DNA of 64,000 nucleotides, taken from NCBI GenBank assembly GCA_017528345.1, contig JAFXOX010000047.1, forward strand, positions 25,628 to 89,627, given 5' to 3'. Every line of letters starts with the position of its first letter. Within the stretch, counting starts at the first letter, position 1. The translations under genes were made by a program, and so were the position numbers. Of the stretch, positions 33,401 through 41,779 are shown piece after piece. The DNA is from Desulfovibrio sp. (GTDB lineage Bacteria > Desulfobacterota > Desulfovibrionia > Desulfovibrionales > Desulfovibrionaceae). Below the pieces are notes generated by a model. That model did not search any database. It worked only from the letters and a program-made list of their open reading frames with translations, and was not told the origin of the DNA.

Positions 33401-34641
33401 TATTTTTGCTCGCGGTGTCTTGTCACGACAATACTTGAATTCTGACCGCCAAAGCCCAGGGAATTGGACATGGCGGCATGGATGACAGCTTTGCGCGCGA
33501 CATTAGGAATATAGTCAAGATCACATTGAGGATCAGGGAACTCGTAATTCATGGTTGGCGGCAGTACCTCATGGCGTATCGCCTGCACGCAAGCAATGAC
33601 CTCAGTAATGCCGCCTGCACCCATCAGATGGCCTGTAGCCCCTTTCAGGGAGCTCACAGGTGGTACATGATCACCAAAAACGCGCTTCATGGCAATGGTC
33701 TCTGCCACGTCGCCACGCACGGTGGATGTGCCGTGGGCATTGATATAGCCGATGTCCTGTGGTTCAAGACCAGCCTTCGCCAGTGCGAGCTGCATGCAAT
33801 GAGCTGCTCCCAGGCCCTCAGGATGCGGGGCGGTGATATGGTAGGCATCCATGGTATTGGCATAGCCTGTGAAATCGGCGAGGATTTCAACTTCTCGTTT
33901 GCTGGCAAAAGAGGCCTTTTCAAGGACAAGGGCCCCACCGCCTTCACCAATGACAAAACCTGTACGTTTGCGATCAAAAGGCCTGGATGCGGTTCTGGGA
34001 TTGGCATTATCCCTAGAGAGCGCCTTAGCCTGGGCAAGACTGGACATGGCCACAGGGCAGACAATGCTTTCGCCGCCCATGACCAGAACCCCGTCACACA
34101 TGCCACTGTCAAGCAGCAGGGCTGCCGTAAGCATGGCGTCGCCGCCGGCCGAACAAGCCGTGTGTACGGTGAGAGACGGCCCTGTCATGCCAAAGAGGAT
34201 GGCCGCTTCCGCAGCACCCATATTACTGGTTACCGACGGCACAAAATGCGGACTGACTTTTTTGCTCTTGCCAAGCGCAAAATGCTGAGACGTCTCAGAA
34301 ATGGCAGCCACGCCCCCCATGGCACTGCCAAAGACAATACCCAGACGCGAAGCATGCGCGGCAATGGGAAGCTGACTCTGCTCAAGGGCCTCACGCGCGG
34401 CAACCAGCGCAAATTGCATAAAGAGCGAGGTGCTCTTCAAAACACTTTTTTCCAAGTGGTCTTCAGGCACAAAATCCTTGACTTCAGCTGCAATCTGCAC
34501 AGGCAGATCTGAGCTGTCAAAACGGCTGATGTGGTCGATGCCGCAAGAGCCGGCCAAGAGATTGCCCCAGTAGGTTGAGACCCCTATACCCAGAGGCGTG
34601 ACAGCGCCCATGCCTGTAATGACAAGCCGATCATTGGCCAT
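33400..34641 (-). CDS. fabF: Beta-ketoacyl-ACP synthase II-type protein
   Basis: The 413-residue condensing enzyme has the KAS catalytic triad: Cys163 in HTACSAGG, His in INAHGTSTVRGD and His in LKGATGHLMGAGG, plus the C-terminal NSLGFGGQNSS. It extends acyl-ACP by two carbons. It is not next to acpP, fabD or fabG as housekeeping fabF usually is; it lies between a lytic transglycosylase gene and an acyl-CoA synthetase gene. It may therefore be a second FabF serving a special acyl chain rather than the general pathway (inference). The upstream transglycosylase gene ends 15 nt before its start. Confidence 0.9.
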   Translation of the reverse strand: MANDRLVITGMGAVTPLGIGVSTYWGNLLAGSCGIDHISRFDSSDLPVQIAAEVKDFVPEDHLEKSVLKSTSLFMQFALVAAREALEQSQLPIAAHASRLGIVFGSAMGGVAAISETSQHFALGKSKKVSPHFVPSVTSNMGAAEAAILFGMTGPSLTVHTACSAGGDAMLTAALLLDSGMCDGVLVMGGESIVCPVAMSSLAQAKALSRDNANPRTASRPFDRKRTGFVIGEGGGALVLEKASFASKREVEILADFTGYANTMDAYHITAPHPEGLGAAHCMQLALAKAGLEPQDIGYINAHGTSTVRGDVAETIAMKRVFGDHVPPVSSLKGATGHLMGAGGITEVIACVQAIRHEVLPPTMNYEFPDPQCDLDYIPNVARKAVIHAAMSNSLGFGGQNSSIVVTRHREQK

Positions 34642-34656
34642 GACAGTTTCCGTCCA

Positions 34657-35589
34657 TCAGGGTTTTCCCTGCTCTTGCGCAGGCTGCCCCTGTTCTTGCG
34701 CCGTGATCAGCTCAGCCAATGCCAGAATCGTATTGGCATAGACCTTGGAGTGATTGTATTTCATCAGCAACGCGTGCATGTCATCCAATGAGATGCCCGC
34801 CTTCCAGCCATGTTTTGCAAGGTAACAGGCCAGACTGGCTGTGGCGTCCTCAATGGTGAAGAGATCAATTCGCCCATCGCCATCACCGTCAGCCCCGTAG
34901 ATGGCAATATTGGAAGGCATGAACTGACACAGGCCCACAGCTCCATAAATGGAACTGGGCATGTTTTCCGGAGCAATATCATTATCCAGCATATAACGGA
35001 TGAGTGCACGCACCTCGTTATAGGCCCAGTCAGCCCGGCCTGGCATTTTTTTTTCAAGCCAAGCCATGCGTTTTTTCACCCCGCGCATCTTAGGAAGCCA
35101 CTGGGAGATCATATCTGGCGTGCGTGAGACAGCCATGCTGGCAAGAGTATACAAAGCATTTTCAGGCACATCAGCCAGCACCGTGCCCAGTCGTGTCTCC
35201 ACAAAAAGCAGGGCCACAGCGATTTCACAGGGGACACCATAGCGCGTTCTGGCGGCTTCAAAGGCCGCCCGATGACTGTGCAGATAGTCCAGACAGGTCT
35301 GGGCATTGGCCTTGGTCACAACACCCTTGTAGTAGTCGGTTTTTTGTATTCGCGGTTTTGGGAAAAAGGCCTTTTTATAGAGGGCAAGCATCTTGCGGCC
35401 CATAGGTGATTGCGTGGGGATGGCCGGAAGCGTTGCCAAGAGCGCATCGACACGAGCCCCTGCCACACCATCCTGGGCCAGACGCTCGCGTAAGTCCTGC
35501 CAGACAGGAGCAAGCTCAGCGCTTTGAGCTGGTAGCGTCCAGGCAAGACAGAGCCAGAACAGACAAGATGAGACAAGCAGACGCTGCAT
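34657..35589 (-). CDS. mltB: Lytic murein transglycosylase, MltB-like
   Basis: The 310-residue exported protein has a signal peptide (MQRLLVSSC...LPAQSAE) without a clear lipobox, so it is probably soluble in the periplasm, unlike E. coli MltB. The catalytic Glu131 sits in LLFVETRLGTVLADVPENALYTLASM, followed by the family segments AYNEVRALIRYMLDN and SSIYGAVGLCQFMPSNIAIYGADGDGDGRIDLF. It cleaves peptidoglycan glycan strands to anhydromuropeptides. The C-terminus ends with a short repeat, AQEQGQP then AQEQGKP. It begins 3 nt after the hflC stop with no clear RBS, so it depends on coupling. Confidence 0.9.
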   Translation of the reverse strand: MQRLLVSSCLFWLCLAWTLPAQSAELAPVWQDLRERLAQDGVAGARVDALLATLPAIPTQSPMGRKMLALYKKAFFPKPRIQKTDYYKGVVTKANAQTCLDYLHSHRAAFEAARTRYGVPCEIAVALLFVETRLGTVLADVPENALYTLASMAVSRTPDMISQWLPKMRGVKKRMAWLEKKMPGRADWAYNEVRALIRYMLDNDIAPENMPSSIYGAVGLCQFMPSNIAIYGADGDGDGRIDLFTIEDATASLACYLAKHGWKAGISLDDMHALLMKYNHSKVYANTILALAELITAQEQGQPAQEQGKP

Positions 35590-35592
35590 AGA

Positions 35593-36438
35593 CTACTGCT
35601 TTTGAAGCACAGGGGCCGGGCTTGTCAGCACCATTTTGCTGTTGTCCTTAAAGGACTGACGCAAGGTCTCAAGCCAACGCACATAGGAATAAAAATCGGG
35701 AGCTTTGGTATAGGCCTGGGCATAGGCAGCGGCGGCCTCGGCGTCGGCCTCACCACGTTTGATCTGGGCATCACGCGCCGCGTCGGCCAGAATCACTGTA
35801 CGCTGCTTGTCGGCGTCGGAGCGAATACGTGTGGATTCTTCCTCGCCCTCACTGCGGTACTGCTTGGCCTGGCGCTCGCGCTCAGCCCGCATACGGCCAA
35901 AAATAGCTCGCTGGTTTTCCGCGGGCAGATCCGTACGCTTGATGCGCACATCAAGCACAACCATACCAAAAGGCTGCATGAGCTTGGAAACCTTATTGGT
36001 CACTTCCTTCATGATATCAGCTCTGTGCGAGGAAACGACCTGGGTCAGCGTATAGGCGCCGACGAGGGCGCGCAGCTGTGAATAGACCACGTCATCCAGC
36101 CTGGCCTGAGCCCCCGGAATGGAACGCATGGTGCGGTAGAACTGCAAAGGTTCAGTAATCTTCCAGCGCGCGTAGTTATCCAGCACAATGGCTTTTTTGT
36201 CGACAGTAAAGGCTTCGCGCGAACGCGCCTCATAGTCCAGGACACGGGCATCAAAGTAGACGACATTCTGAATGAACGGCAGCTTAAAATGCAAACCGGG
36301 TTCGTAGACTTCGTCCAAAGGATCACCCAGCTGCAAAACCAGGGCTTTTTGCGTCTGATGGACGGCAAACAGGCACTGGCTGCCAAGACCAAGAATAATC
36401 AGGACAATGGCCAGGCGCGACATCAATTTCTTGCTCAT
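35593..36438 (-). CDS. hflC: HflC, SPFH-family modulator of FtsH
   Basis: The 281-residue protein has one N-terminal membrane segment (about 8-25), an SPFH/prohibitin domain (about 28-190) and a charged coiled-coil region (RAERERQAKQYRSEGEEES...). HflC assembles with HflK into a periplasm-facing cage that encloses the FtsH protease and restrains it. It follows hflK by 47 nt. The leader between them has GGAGG separated from the ATG by a short hairpin, and the lytic transglycosylase gene follows after 3 nt. Confidence 0.95.
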   Translation of the reverse strand: MSKKLMSRLAIVLIILGLGSQCLFAVHQTQKALVLQLGDPLDEVYEPGLHFKLPFIQNVVYFDARVLDYEARSREAFTVDKKAIVLDNYARWKITEPLQFYRTMRSIPGAQARLDDVVYSQLRALVGAYTLTQVVSSHRADIMKEVTNKVSKLMQPFGMVVLDVRIKRTDLPAENQRAIFGRMRAERERQAKQYRSEGEEESTRIRSDADKQRTVILADAARDAQIKRGEADAEAAAAYAQAYTKAPDFYSYVRWLETLRQSFKDNSKMVLTSPAPVLQKQ

Positions 36439-36447
36439 CAGCTCATC

Positions 36448-36471
36448 GGCAGACCAAAGGACTGCCCCTCC
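36448..36471 (-). promoter_or_regulatory. hflC ribosome-binding region with hairpin between GGAGG and ATG
   Basis: On the minus strand GGAGG (36471-36467) is directly followed by GGCAG (36466-36462). CTGCC (36452-36448) can pair with it across a 9-nt loop, leaving 9 nt to the ATG at 36438. The stem is only 5 bp, the weakest of the set. GATGAG nearer the ATG could act as an ordinary weak SD. Confidence 0.35.
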
Positions 36472-36485
36472 CTATGATTGACCAG

Positions 36486-37643
36486 TTATTTCTTCTCGGG
36501 AACACGGATCTGCGGGGCATTTTTCATGTCCGGCAGCGGCAGATAGGGCAAAACGCGCTCAGCAGCCCCCGTATCCATAAGCACCTTTTCTTTGGAACCA
36601 GACAGGATCTCTTCCACAGTCTCATAGTAGAGACGCTGTTCCATGACCTTGGGTGCTTTTTCGTATTCCGTACGCAGTGCTGAAAAACGGTCCGCTTCAC
36701 CTTTGGCAGTCTGCACGCGCTTGGCGGCATAGGCCTCGGCTTCATTGCGGATGGCTGCTGCCTGACCGCGGGCCTTAGGCAGAAGTTCATTACGGTAGGC
36801 TTCAGCCTCGTTAATAATGCGGCTTTTATCCTCACGGGCACTGGCCACATCCTTAAAGGCGTCAATGACATCCTTGGGCGGATGCACGTCCTGCAGCTGG
36901 ACAGCAATGATCTGAATACCTGCCGCGTACCGGTTCAAAATCTGCTGCAGAAGCTGTGTGGCATCACTTTGGATCTTGAGCTTGCCGTCGGTGATAGCCG
37001 AGTCAATCTGGCTGTTGCCAATGACCTCACGCATGGCAGCTTCTGCGGCATTGCGCACAAGTGCCGGCTGATCTACCACGTTAAAGAGATACTCCACAGG
37101 ATTGCTGATTTTATACTGCACACTAAACTGCACATTGACGATATTTTCGTCGCCCGTAAGCATGGAAGCTTCCTCGGGCATGGTGCGTACCTGGCCCTGC
37201 TGGAAGGTCTGACTCTGACCAACGGAGCGGAAGCCCACCTCACTGCGCAGGATCTGTGTCACCTTGGGTTTATAGACCGTCTCCAGAGGTGCCGGCCAGG
37301 CATAATGCGGACCTGCATCCACGGTGCGGTTATAGCGGCCAAAACGCAGGACAACACCCTGCTCATCAGGATTGACAATATAGATACCGCTCAAAAGCCA
37401 GACCACAAGACCTGTCAAGAGGAGTGCCACGAGACCGCGGCCACTGGGCAGCGTAAAACCACCGTTGCCAAAAGGCGGTCTCGGGCCGCCGTGACCACCG
37501 TTACGAGCATCAGCGCGGCGACTGGTAAAGGATTCCTCTTCCTCGTCCTCAAAATCCCGTTCATCTTCAGGTTCAGGACGGGGGGTTGGCCTGACCTGCT
37601 GACGTTTGCGTTTTTCCTGAAGTTTATCCCAATCCCAACTCAT
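36486..37643 (-). CDS. hflK: HflK, SPFH-family modulator of FtsH
   Basis: The 385-residue partner of HflC has a cytoplasmic, highly charged and Gly/Pro-rich N-terminus (about 1-68), one membrane segment (about 69-92, LVALLLTGLVVWLLSGIYIV) and an SPFH domain starting IVNPDEQGVVLRFGRYN. Long helical segments rich in Ala, Glu and Arg follow. HflK and HflC form the hetero-oligomer around FtsH. The ATG at 37643 begins the expected MSWDWDKL. A GTG one codon upstream is an alternative. The strong GGAGG lies 41 nt upstream, with an inverted repeat between it and the start. Confidence 0.95.
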   Translation of the reverse strand: MSWDWDKLQEKRKRQQVRPTPRPEPEDERDFEDEEEESFTSRRADARNGGHGGPRPPFGNGGFTLPSGRGLVALLLTGLVVWLLSGIYIVNPDEQGVVLRFGRYNRTVDAGPHYAWPAPLETVYKPKVTQILRSEVGFRSVGQSQTFQQGQVRTMPEEASMLTGDENIVNVQFSVQYKISNPVEYLFNVVDQPALVRNAAEAAMREVIGNSQIDSAITDGKLKIQSDATQLLQQILNRYAAGIQIIAVQLQDVHPPKDVIDAFKDVASAREDKSRIINEAEAYRNELLPKARGQAAAIRNEAEAYAAKRVQTAKGEADRFSALRTEYEKAPKVMEQRLYYETVEEILSGSKEKVLMDTGAAERVLPYLPLPDMKNAPQIRVPEKK

Positions 37644-37650
37644 CACATTT

Positions 37651-37689
37651 CAGCGTGCCCCTGCAGGCAGGGGAGGATACGCTGCCTCC
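37651..37689 (-). promoter_or_regulatory. Structured leader of hflK: GGAGG, inverted repeat, ATG
   Basis: GGAGG (37689-37685) is followed at once by CAGCGT (37684-37679), which pairs with ACGCTG (37656-37651). An inner stem CCCCTG/CAGGGG lies within, and 7 nt remain to the ATG. CCTCC at 37676-37672 could instead pair with GGAGG. Spacing of GGAGG, CAGCGT and CCTCC is identical to the S1-gene leader. Confidence 0.5.
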
Positions 37690-38066
37690 ATATGTTCGTT
37701 GACTACGGCGAAGAGGACCAAAGTCCTAACCGCACCAATGGCATACCTTAAGCACAAAAATGGCATCCCCACGATACGCAAGCATCGGGAAGTCCAGAGA
37801 AGGTCGCTTTCTAACGTCCGCTGAATTCTCTGTGACTTTGCCAAAAACTCTATACACGGTTGCTAAAAGCTTCGGCTTCCTGTTTTTGAAATATTGGCGG
37901 CTTTGAAGATGGATGGAAGCCTTGCCTTTTCCTTGTTCCAATGCCAATTGATGGTTTTAAGGTTACGCCCGTCATTGATGAACGGGGTCCTGACATTGGA
38001 AACGCATGCCGCAAGTCAGAAGTCGAAGCAGTCGCCCGCTAAGGCGGGCCTGGTTGAGGGCCTTAC

Positions 38067-38094
38067 AACCACGAAGCTAACGCTTCGTGGTTTT
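38067..38094 (+). terminator. Terminator-like hairpin without an upstream plus-strand gene
   Basis: AACCACGAAGC/GCTTCGTGGTT is a perfect 11-bp stem with loop TAAC, running into TTTT on the plus strand. Nothing annotated on the plus strand precedes it; it may close a short RNA or shield the downstream gene. Confidence 0.5.
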
Positions 38095-38189
38095 GCTGCC
38101 GCCACATAAAGTACAAAATTTTATCTTAGCTTGTGATCCGGGTCAAGCCGTTATCTCCGGATCTCTTTGATAGTCACATCGTTCTCTTA

Positions 38190-38363
38190 TCCAACGCGCC
38201 GTAAAACCCCGTCCGAAAGGTACAAGGATATAAGGCGTAGCTCTAGAATTTTCTTGCCCTTTTGCCTTTCCTGTTTCAAACTATACCCCCTGGCGGCCGG
38301 ACAGGCCGTGTCAGCCTGTGGAGAGATAGCGAAAACCAAGCGAATATTCCTCTGGGCAGCCTA
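38190..38363. repeat. Dispersed non-coding repeat, copy A
   Basis: The segment shares ordered blocks with 63240-63473: GCCGTAAA near the left end, AAGGCG followed by CTAGAA, TGCCTTTCCT, TCAGCCTGTGGAG, GCGAAAACCAA and finally GGGCAGCCTAG. Compared with copy B it lacks about 85 nt between the last two inner blocks. No conserved open frame spans it. Confidence 0.6.
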
Positions 38364-38493
38364 GACTTCGCAGGAATCCACCGACTGTAGTCGGGGGAGC
38401 GTGTCAAAAAGTCGATTTTCAAGACAATCCCTATGGCCGTTCCTTGCGGCCGACAACGACAGCCTGCAGGCTGCAAACTTCGAGGTAGTCACG

Positions 38494-38943
38494 ATGAAAT
38501 GTGCCTCTTTTGTGCTCACCATTCTCTGCCTTTTCTTGCTGACAGGTCAGGCTCATGCCGATTTCCAGACCTTTGGATCGGCTGACGCCAAATTTAAAGT
38601 GGACGTGCCTCAGGGCTGGAAAGCCACACCCAACGACGGTGGAACCCAACTCACCGCACCTGATGGCGCTTCCTCCCTGAGTATTCAAATTCAGCCACGT
38701 GGTGACAAAACAGCCAAGCAGCTTGCCGAGCTTATTGGTGAGCAAATGAAGAACAGTGGTGCCAAAGTCGTCAATATTGAAGAAGAGAACAAAGACCAGG
38801 CCATTCTCTACCTTGAGGTGGAGGGCACACGTGTGGCGACTATGATCCATGTTAATGGTGACAAATTCATGGCCATCACCATGGCTGGCAACGACAGCGA
38901 AACCATGAAAAAAATCATCAACGGCCTCGATGATGCCAAGTAG
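38494..38943 (+). CDS. Small secreted protein, paralogue of the protein encoded at 6206-6646
   Basis: The 149-residue product has a signal peptide (MKCASFVLTILCLFLLTGQAHA). The mature part is related to the 6.2-6.6 kb protein throughout: DFQTFG, WKATPNDGGTQL, AKQLAELIGEQM, VNGDKFMAITMAGNDSETMKKIINGLDDAK. The ATG at 38494 has GAGG 7 nt upstream and begins the signal peptide; the frame extends further upstream without support. Both copies are single genes with their own terminators, which suggests a small exported family. Its function is unknown. Confidence 0.82.
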   Translation: MKCASFVLTILCLFLLTGQAHADFQTFGSADAKFKVDVPQGWKATPNDGGTQLTAPDGASSLSIQIQPRGDKTAKQLAELIGEQMKNSGAKVVNIEEENKDQAILYLEVEGTRVATMIHVNGDKFMAITMAGNDSETMKKIINGLDDAK

Positions 38944-38965
38944 TTGTCGCAAGGTCCACAACGCG

Positions 38966-39003
38966 AAAAGAGCCGTTTCAACATGACGTGAAACGGCTCT
39001 TTT
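38966..39003. terminator. Bidirectional terminator between the secreted-protein gene and the EF-G-like gene
   Basis: AAAAGAGCCGTTTCA and TGAAACGGCTCTTTT form a perfect 15-bp stem with an 8-nt loop. T-runs follow on both strands, so it serves both convergent genes. Confidence 0.92.
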
Positions 39004-39021
39004 CTTTTCAGCAAAAAGTCC

Positions 39022-41082
39022 TTATTCGGCCTTAGCCTGGGCATGTTCCTTGATCACCTGTTCAGCCACAGGCTGAGGCGCTTCCTCATAATGGTCAAAT
39101 TCCACAGTGAAGAAGCCCTGTCCGCCGGTAATGGAGCGCAGGTCAGGCGCATAGCGCAGGATTTCGCTCATGGGTACATGAGCCTTGATTTCCGTGACAC
39201 CACCACGCGAATCTGATCCCAGAACCTTGCCACGCCTGGAGGACAAGTCACCAATGACATCCCCCATGCATTCGTCTGGAATGGAGACCGTCAGAAGCAC
39301 AATGGGCTCAAGCAGCACAACTTTGAGGGATTCCAGAGCCTTTTTGAAGGCAATGGAGCCGGCCACCTTGAAGGCCATTTCCGAGGAGTCCACTGTGTGG
39401 TAGCTGCCGTCGTAAAGCTTGACGCGAAAGTCAACCACAGGGCAGCCGGCCAGAAAACCACGCTGTGCGGCTTCCTGAATGCCTTTGTCAATGGCCGGAA
39501 TATACTGTTTGGGAATGGCACCGCCCACAATGGCGTCTTCAAAGCTGTACCCCGAACCGCGCGGCATGCCTTCCAGCTCAATCCAGCAGTCACCAAACTG
39601 GCCACGGCCACCGGACTGCTTCTTGTGACGTCCCTGCACCTGACACTTGCCGCGCACCGTTTCACGATAAGGCACCTTGGGAGTTTTCAGCACGATATCG
39701 ATCTTATAGCGGCGCTTGGCTTTTTCCACAGCCATCTCAATGTGCAGCTGCCCCATACCCGAAAGCAGAATATCGGCATTTTCCTCATCACGGCCAAGCT
39801 TAAGGGTTATATCCTCGTCGAGCAGACGCTGCATCGCGGAATACACCTTGTCTTCCTCGCCTTTTTCCTTGGGAGCAAGGGCATAGGTGATGAGCTGCGG
39901 AGGCAGATCCGGCACCTTGAGGGCAAAGGGAGCTTTTTCATCACAGAGGGTATCGCCTGTGCGCGTATTTTTCAGTTTGGCAACGGCAACCAACGCGCCC
40001 GGCCCAACAGTTTCTTTGCAGGGGAGCTGTTCCTTGCCCCGTACATAGAGAAGACTTCCCAGACGTTCATTTTCACCGGTGCGCTGATTCTTGACGGTGC
40101 AGTCGCCTTCCATGCAGCCTGAGAGCACACGCAAAATAGAGAGCTGACCAGAGAAGGGGTCAGTCAGAGTCTTGACCACAAAGCAGGCCAGAGGCTGATC
40201 AGGATCAGAGGCGCGATTTTCGCCTTCAACGCCTTCAAAGGCCGGACGGGCCAAAGGAGACGGCAGAAGCGCGGTCACAGCATTGAGAAGCGGTGCGCCG
40301 CCCTTATTTTCAAGGGCAGAGCTGATCAGGACGGGCGTCAGTTCCCCGGAACGCACACCGATATTCAGACCCTTCTGCAGGTCCTCATGGGAGAGACTGC
40401 CTTCGTCCAGATACTTTTCCATGAGCTCTTCAGAGCTTTCGGCGATATTCTCCACGGTCACGTCGTGCAGAAGTGCCACATCCTCTTCGAGATCAGCAGG
40501 GATGGCACATTCGCTCAAAGCTCCGTCCGCTCCGAAGGTAAAGGCCTTATGCTCAAGAATATCCACGTAGCCGGCAAAGGTACCCTGCTGCATGATAGGC
40601 AGCTGCATGGCCACGGTCTTGATGCCAAGGGGCCCCAGGCTGTCAAAGGCTTTATGAAAATCAGCCCGGTCACGATCCATTTTATTGATCACGATGAGCG
40701 CAGGCAGACTCTGAGCATGCACGGAATGCCAGAATTTCTTGGTCAGGGGGCGTACACCGTCCACAGCGTCGATGACAAAGACCACTCCGTCCACACCTTT
40801 GAGCAGGAGATCGAGATCGGCTGAAAAATTGCCGTCACCTGGAATATCCAGGGCAAAATGACGATCCTTATTCCAAAGCCAAGTGGCCAGAGAGGGCTGG
40901 ATAGAACCACGGCGGCGGATTTCCTCGGGTTCAAAATCCATGGCTGTGGTGCCCGCTTCAATGGCCCCGAGACGCGAGATGGCGCCCGAGGTAAAAAGAA
41001 GCATTTCCATGAGCGACGTTTTTCCGCAGCCCCCGGTTCCTACCATGGCAAAAGTACGCTGAGTTTCCAATGGAACTTGCAT
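39022..41082 (-). CDS. EF-G-like translation GTPase (second EF-G type)
   Basis: The 686-residue protein has the five-domain layout of EF-G: G domain, beta-barrel domain II (about 300-390), domain III, domain IV (about 480-600) and domain V. The P-loop is GTGGCGKT (15-22) and G4 is NKMD (133-136). In G3 the usual DxPGH is DIPGDGNF, so the catalytic His is replaced by Asp83; switch I has RRRGSIQ instead of RGITI. This marks it as the divergent EF-G-2-like group rather than the housekeeping FusA. Its role is uncertain. GGGAG precedes the ATG. It is monocistronic, bounded by a terminator. Confidence 0.88.
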   Translation of the reverse strand: MQVPLETQRTFAMVGTGGCGKTSLMEMLLFTSGAISRLGAIEAGTTAMDFEPEEIRRRGSIQPSLATWLWNKDRHFALDIPGDGNFSADLDLLLKGVDGVVFVIDAVDGVRPLTKKFWHSVHAQSLPALIVINKMDRDRADFHKAFDSLGPLGIKTVAMQLPIMQQGTFAGYVDILEHKAFTFGADGALSECAIPADLEEDVALLHDVTVENIAESSEELMEKYLDEGSLSHEDLQKGLNIGVRSGELTPVLISSALENKGGAPLLNAVTALLPSPLARPAFEGVEGENRASDPDQPLACFVVKTLTDPFSGQLSILRVLSGCMEGDCTVKNQRTGENERLGSLLYVRGKEQLPCKETVGPGALVAVAKLKNTRTGDTLCDEKAPFALKVPDLPPQLITYALAPKEKGEEDKVYSAMQRLLDEDITLKLGRDEENADILLSGMGQLHIEMAVEKAKRRYKIDIVLKTPKVPYRETVRGKCQVQGRHKKQSGGRGQFGDCWIELEGMPRGSGYSFEDAIVGGAIPKQYIPAIDKGIQEAAQRGFLAGCPVVDFRVKLYDGSYHTVDSSEMAFKVAGSIAFKKALESLKVVLLEPIVLLTVSIPDECMGDVIGDLSSRRGKVLGSDSRGGVTEIKAHVPMSEILRYAPDLRSITGGQGFFTVEFDHYEEAPQPVAEQVIKEHAQAKAE

Positions 41083-41233
41083 GCTTGAACTCCCTTAAGT
41101 AAAAAGCAAAAAAACACCGTTCGCATTTGTTGTATCGTAAAGCTTCTGCTTTTCTACCGTCTCACAGCAAAAAAGAAAAGAGGCTTTGCCCTCTTCTCCT
41201 CGATTCTCTGCGCTATCTCTCTGGGGGCGCCCC

Positions 41234-41779
41234 ATGCGAGTACTTCTGGCCATTGCCGCCTTTGTCATGCTCTGTGCCATTATCTGGTGCTTCAGGACTA
41301 TGAAGAGCGGCTTCACCACCCTTTCCGCGGACAAGGAACGTTTCCGCAAAAAATTCCAGGATGAGGAGCTGCGTCTTTCCAAAGAGCAGCGCGATATCTC
41401 AAGCGCTGAGCAGTGCAACCTGCTTGAGGCTGCGGTACGAGATCTCCTGCGCCTGGAGGAGCGGCCCGAGATCACGGTGGTCCGTACCGATGATGTCCTT
41501 GAAGTCACATCCCCCCAAAAAATCTGGATTCTTTCCTTTCACCACCGCCGCGAGAACTTAAAAAGCACAGACAAGGTCCTGCACGGCCCCGGCATCTGGT
41601 CCCTGCGCGAGGGGGAGGAAAGACAGGAATTTCCGACCATTGACCAGCTGATGTGTGCGTTTCAAAAAAGCCTGCGTGGCCAGGAGGAGAGCGACAAGCC
41701 AGACGTGCTTGAGGAAAATGAAAACATCATTGCTCTCAGACGGCAACACGCCGCACAGCGAGGCAGAAAATATCAATAG
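41234..41779 (+). CDS. Membrane-anchored hypothetical protein
   Basis: The 181-residue protein has one N-terminal hydrophobic helix (MRVLLAIAAFVMLCAIIWCF), then a charged, probably coiled-coil segment (about 30-60), and a small domain with LEERPEITVVRTDDVLEVTSPQKIWILSFHHRREN. I do not recognise the family. The ATG at 41234 was chosen because the membrane helix starts there; the RBS is poor (GGGGGCGCCCC just upstream). Its 3' end overlaps the convergent thioesterase gene by 7 nt. Confidence 0.65.
   Translation: MRVLLAIAAFVMLCAIIWCFRTMKSGFTTLSADKERFRKKFQDEELRLSKEQRDISSAEQCNLLEAAVRDLLRLEERPEITVVRTDDVLEVTSPQKIWILSFHHRRENLKSTDKVLHGPGIWSLREGEERQEFPTIDQLMCAFQKSLRGQEESDKPDVLEENENIIALRRQHAAQRGRKYQ

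Larger units (their letters stand above)
37690..38493. other. Long intergenic region between divergent hflK and the secreted-protein gene
   Basis: About 800 nt without a credible gene. It contains hairpin GCCCGC/GCGGGC (38034-38049), a terminator-like hairpin (38067-38094), and a segment related to one at 63.2 kb (38190-38363). Frames on both strands are short and lack RBS. It looks like a patchwork of non-coding repeats together with the promoters of both flanking genes. Confidence 0.55.

Noticed and set aside
37894..38109. 71-codon plus-strand frame in the hflK upstream region
   Set aside because: Includes two hairpins, one a terminator, and has no RBS; likely non-coding.
38276..38476. 66-codon minus-strand frame in copy A of the repeat
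   Set aside because: The matching region of copy B has a different frame structure, so the shared signal is in DNA, not protein.
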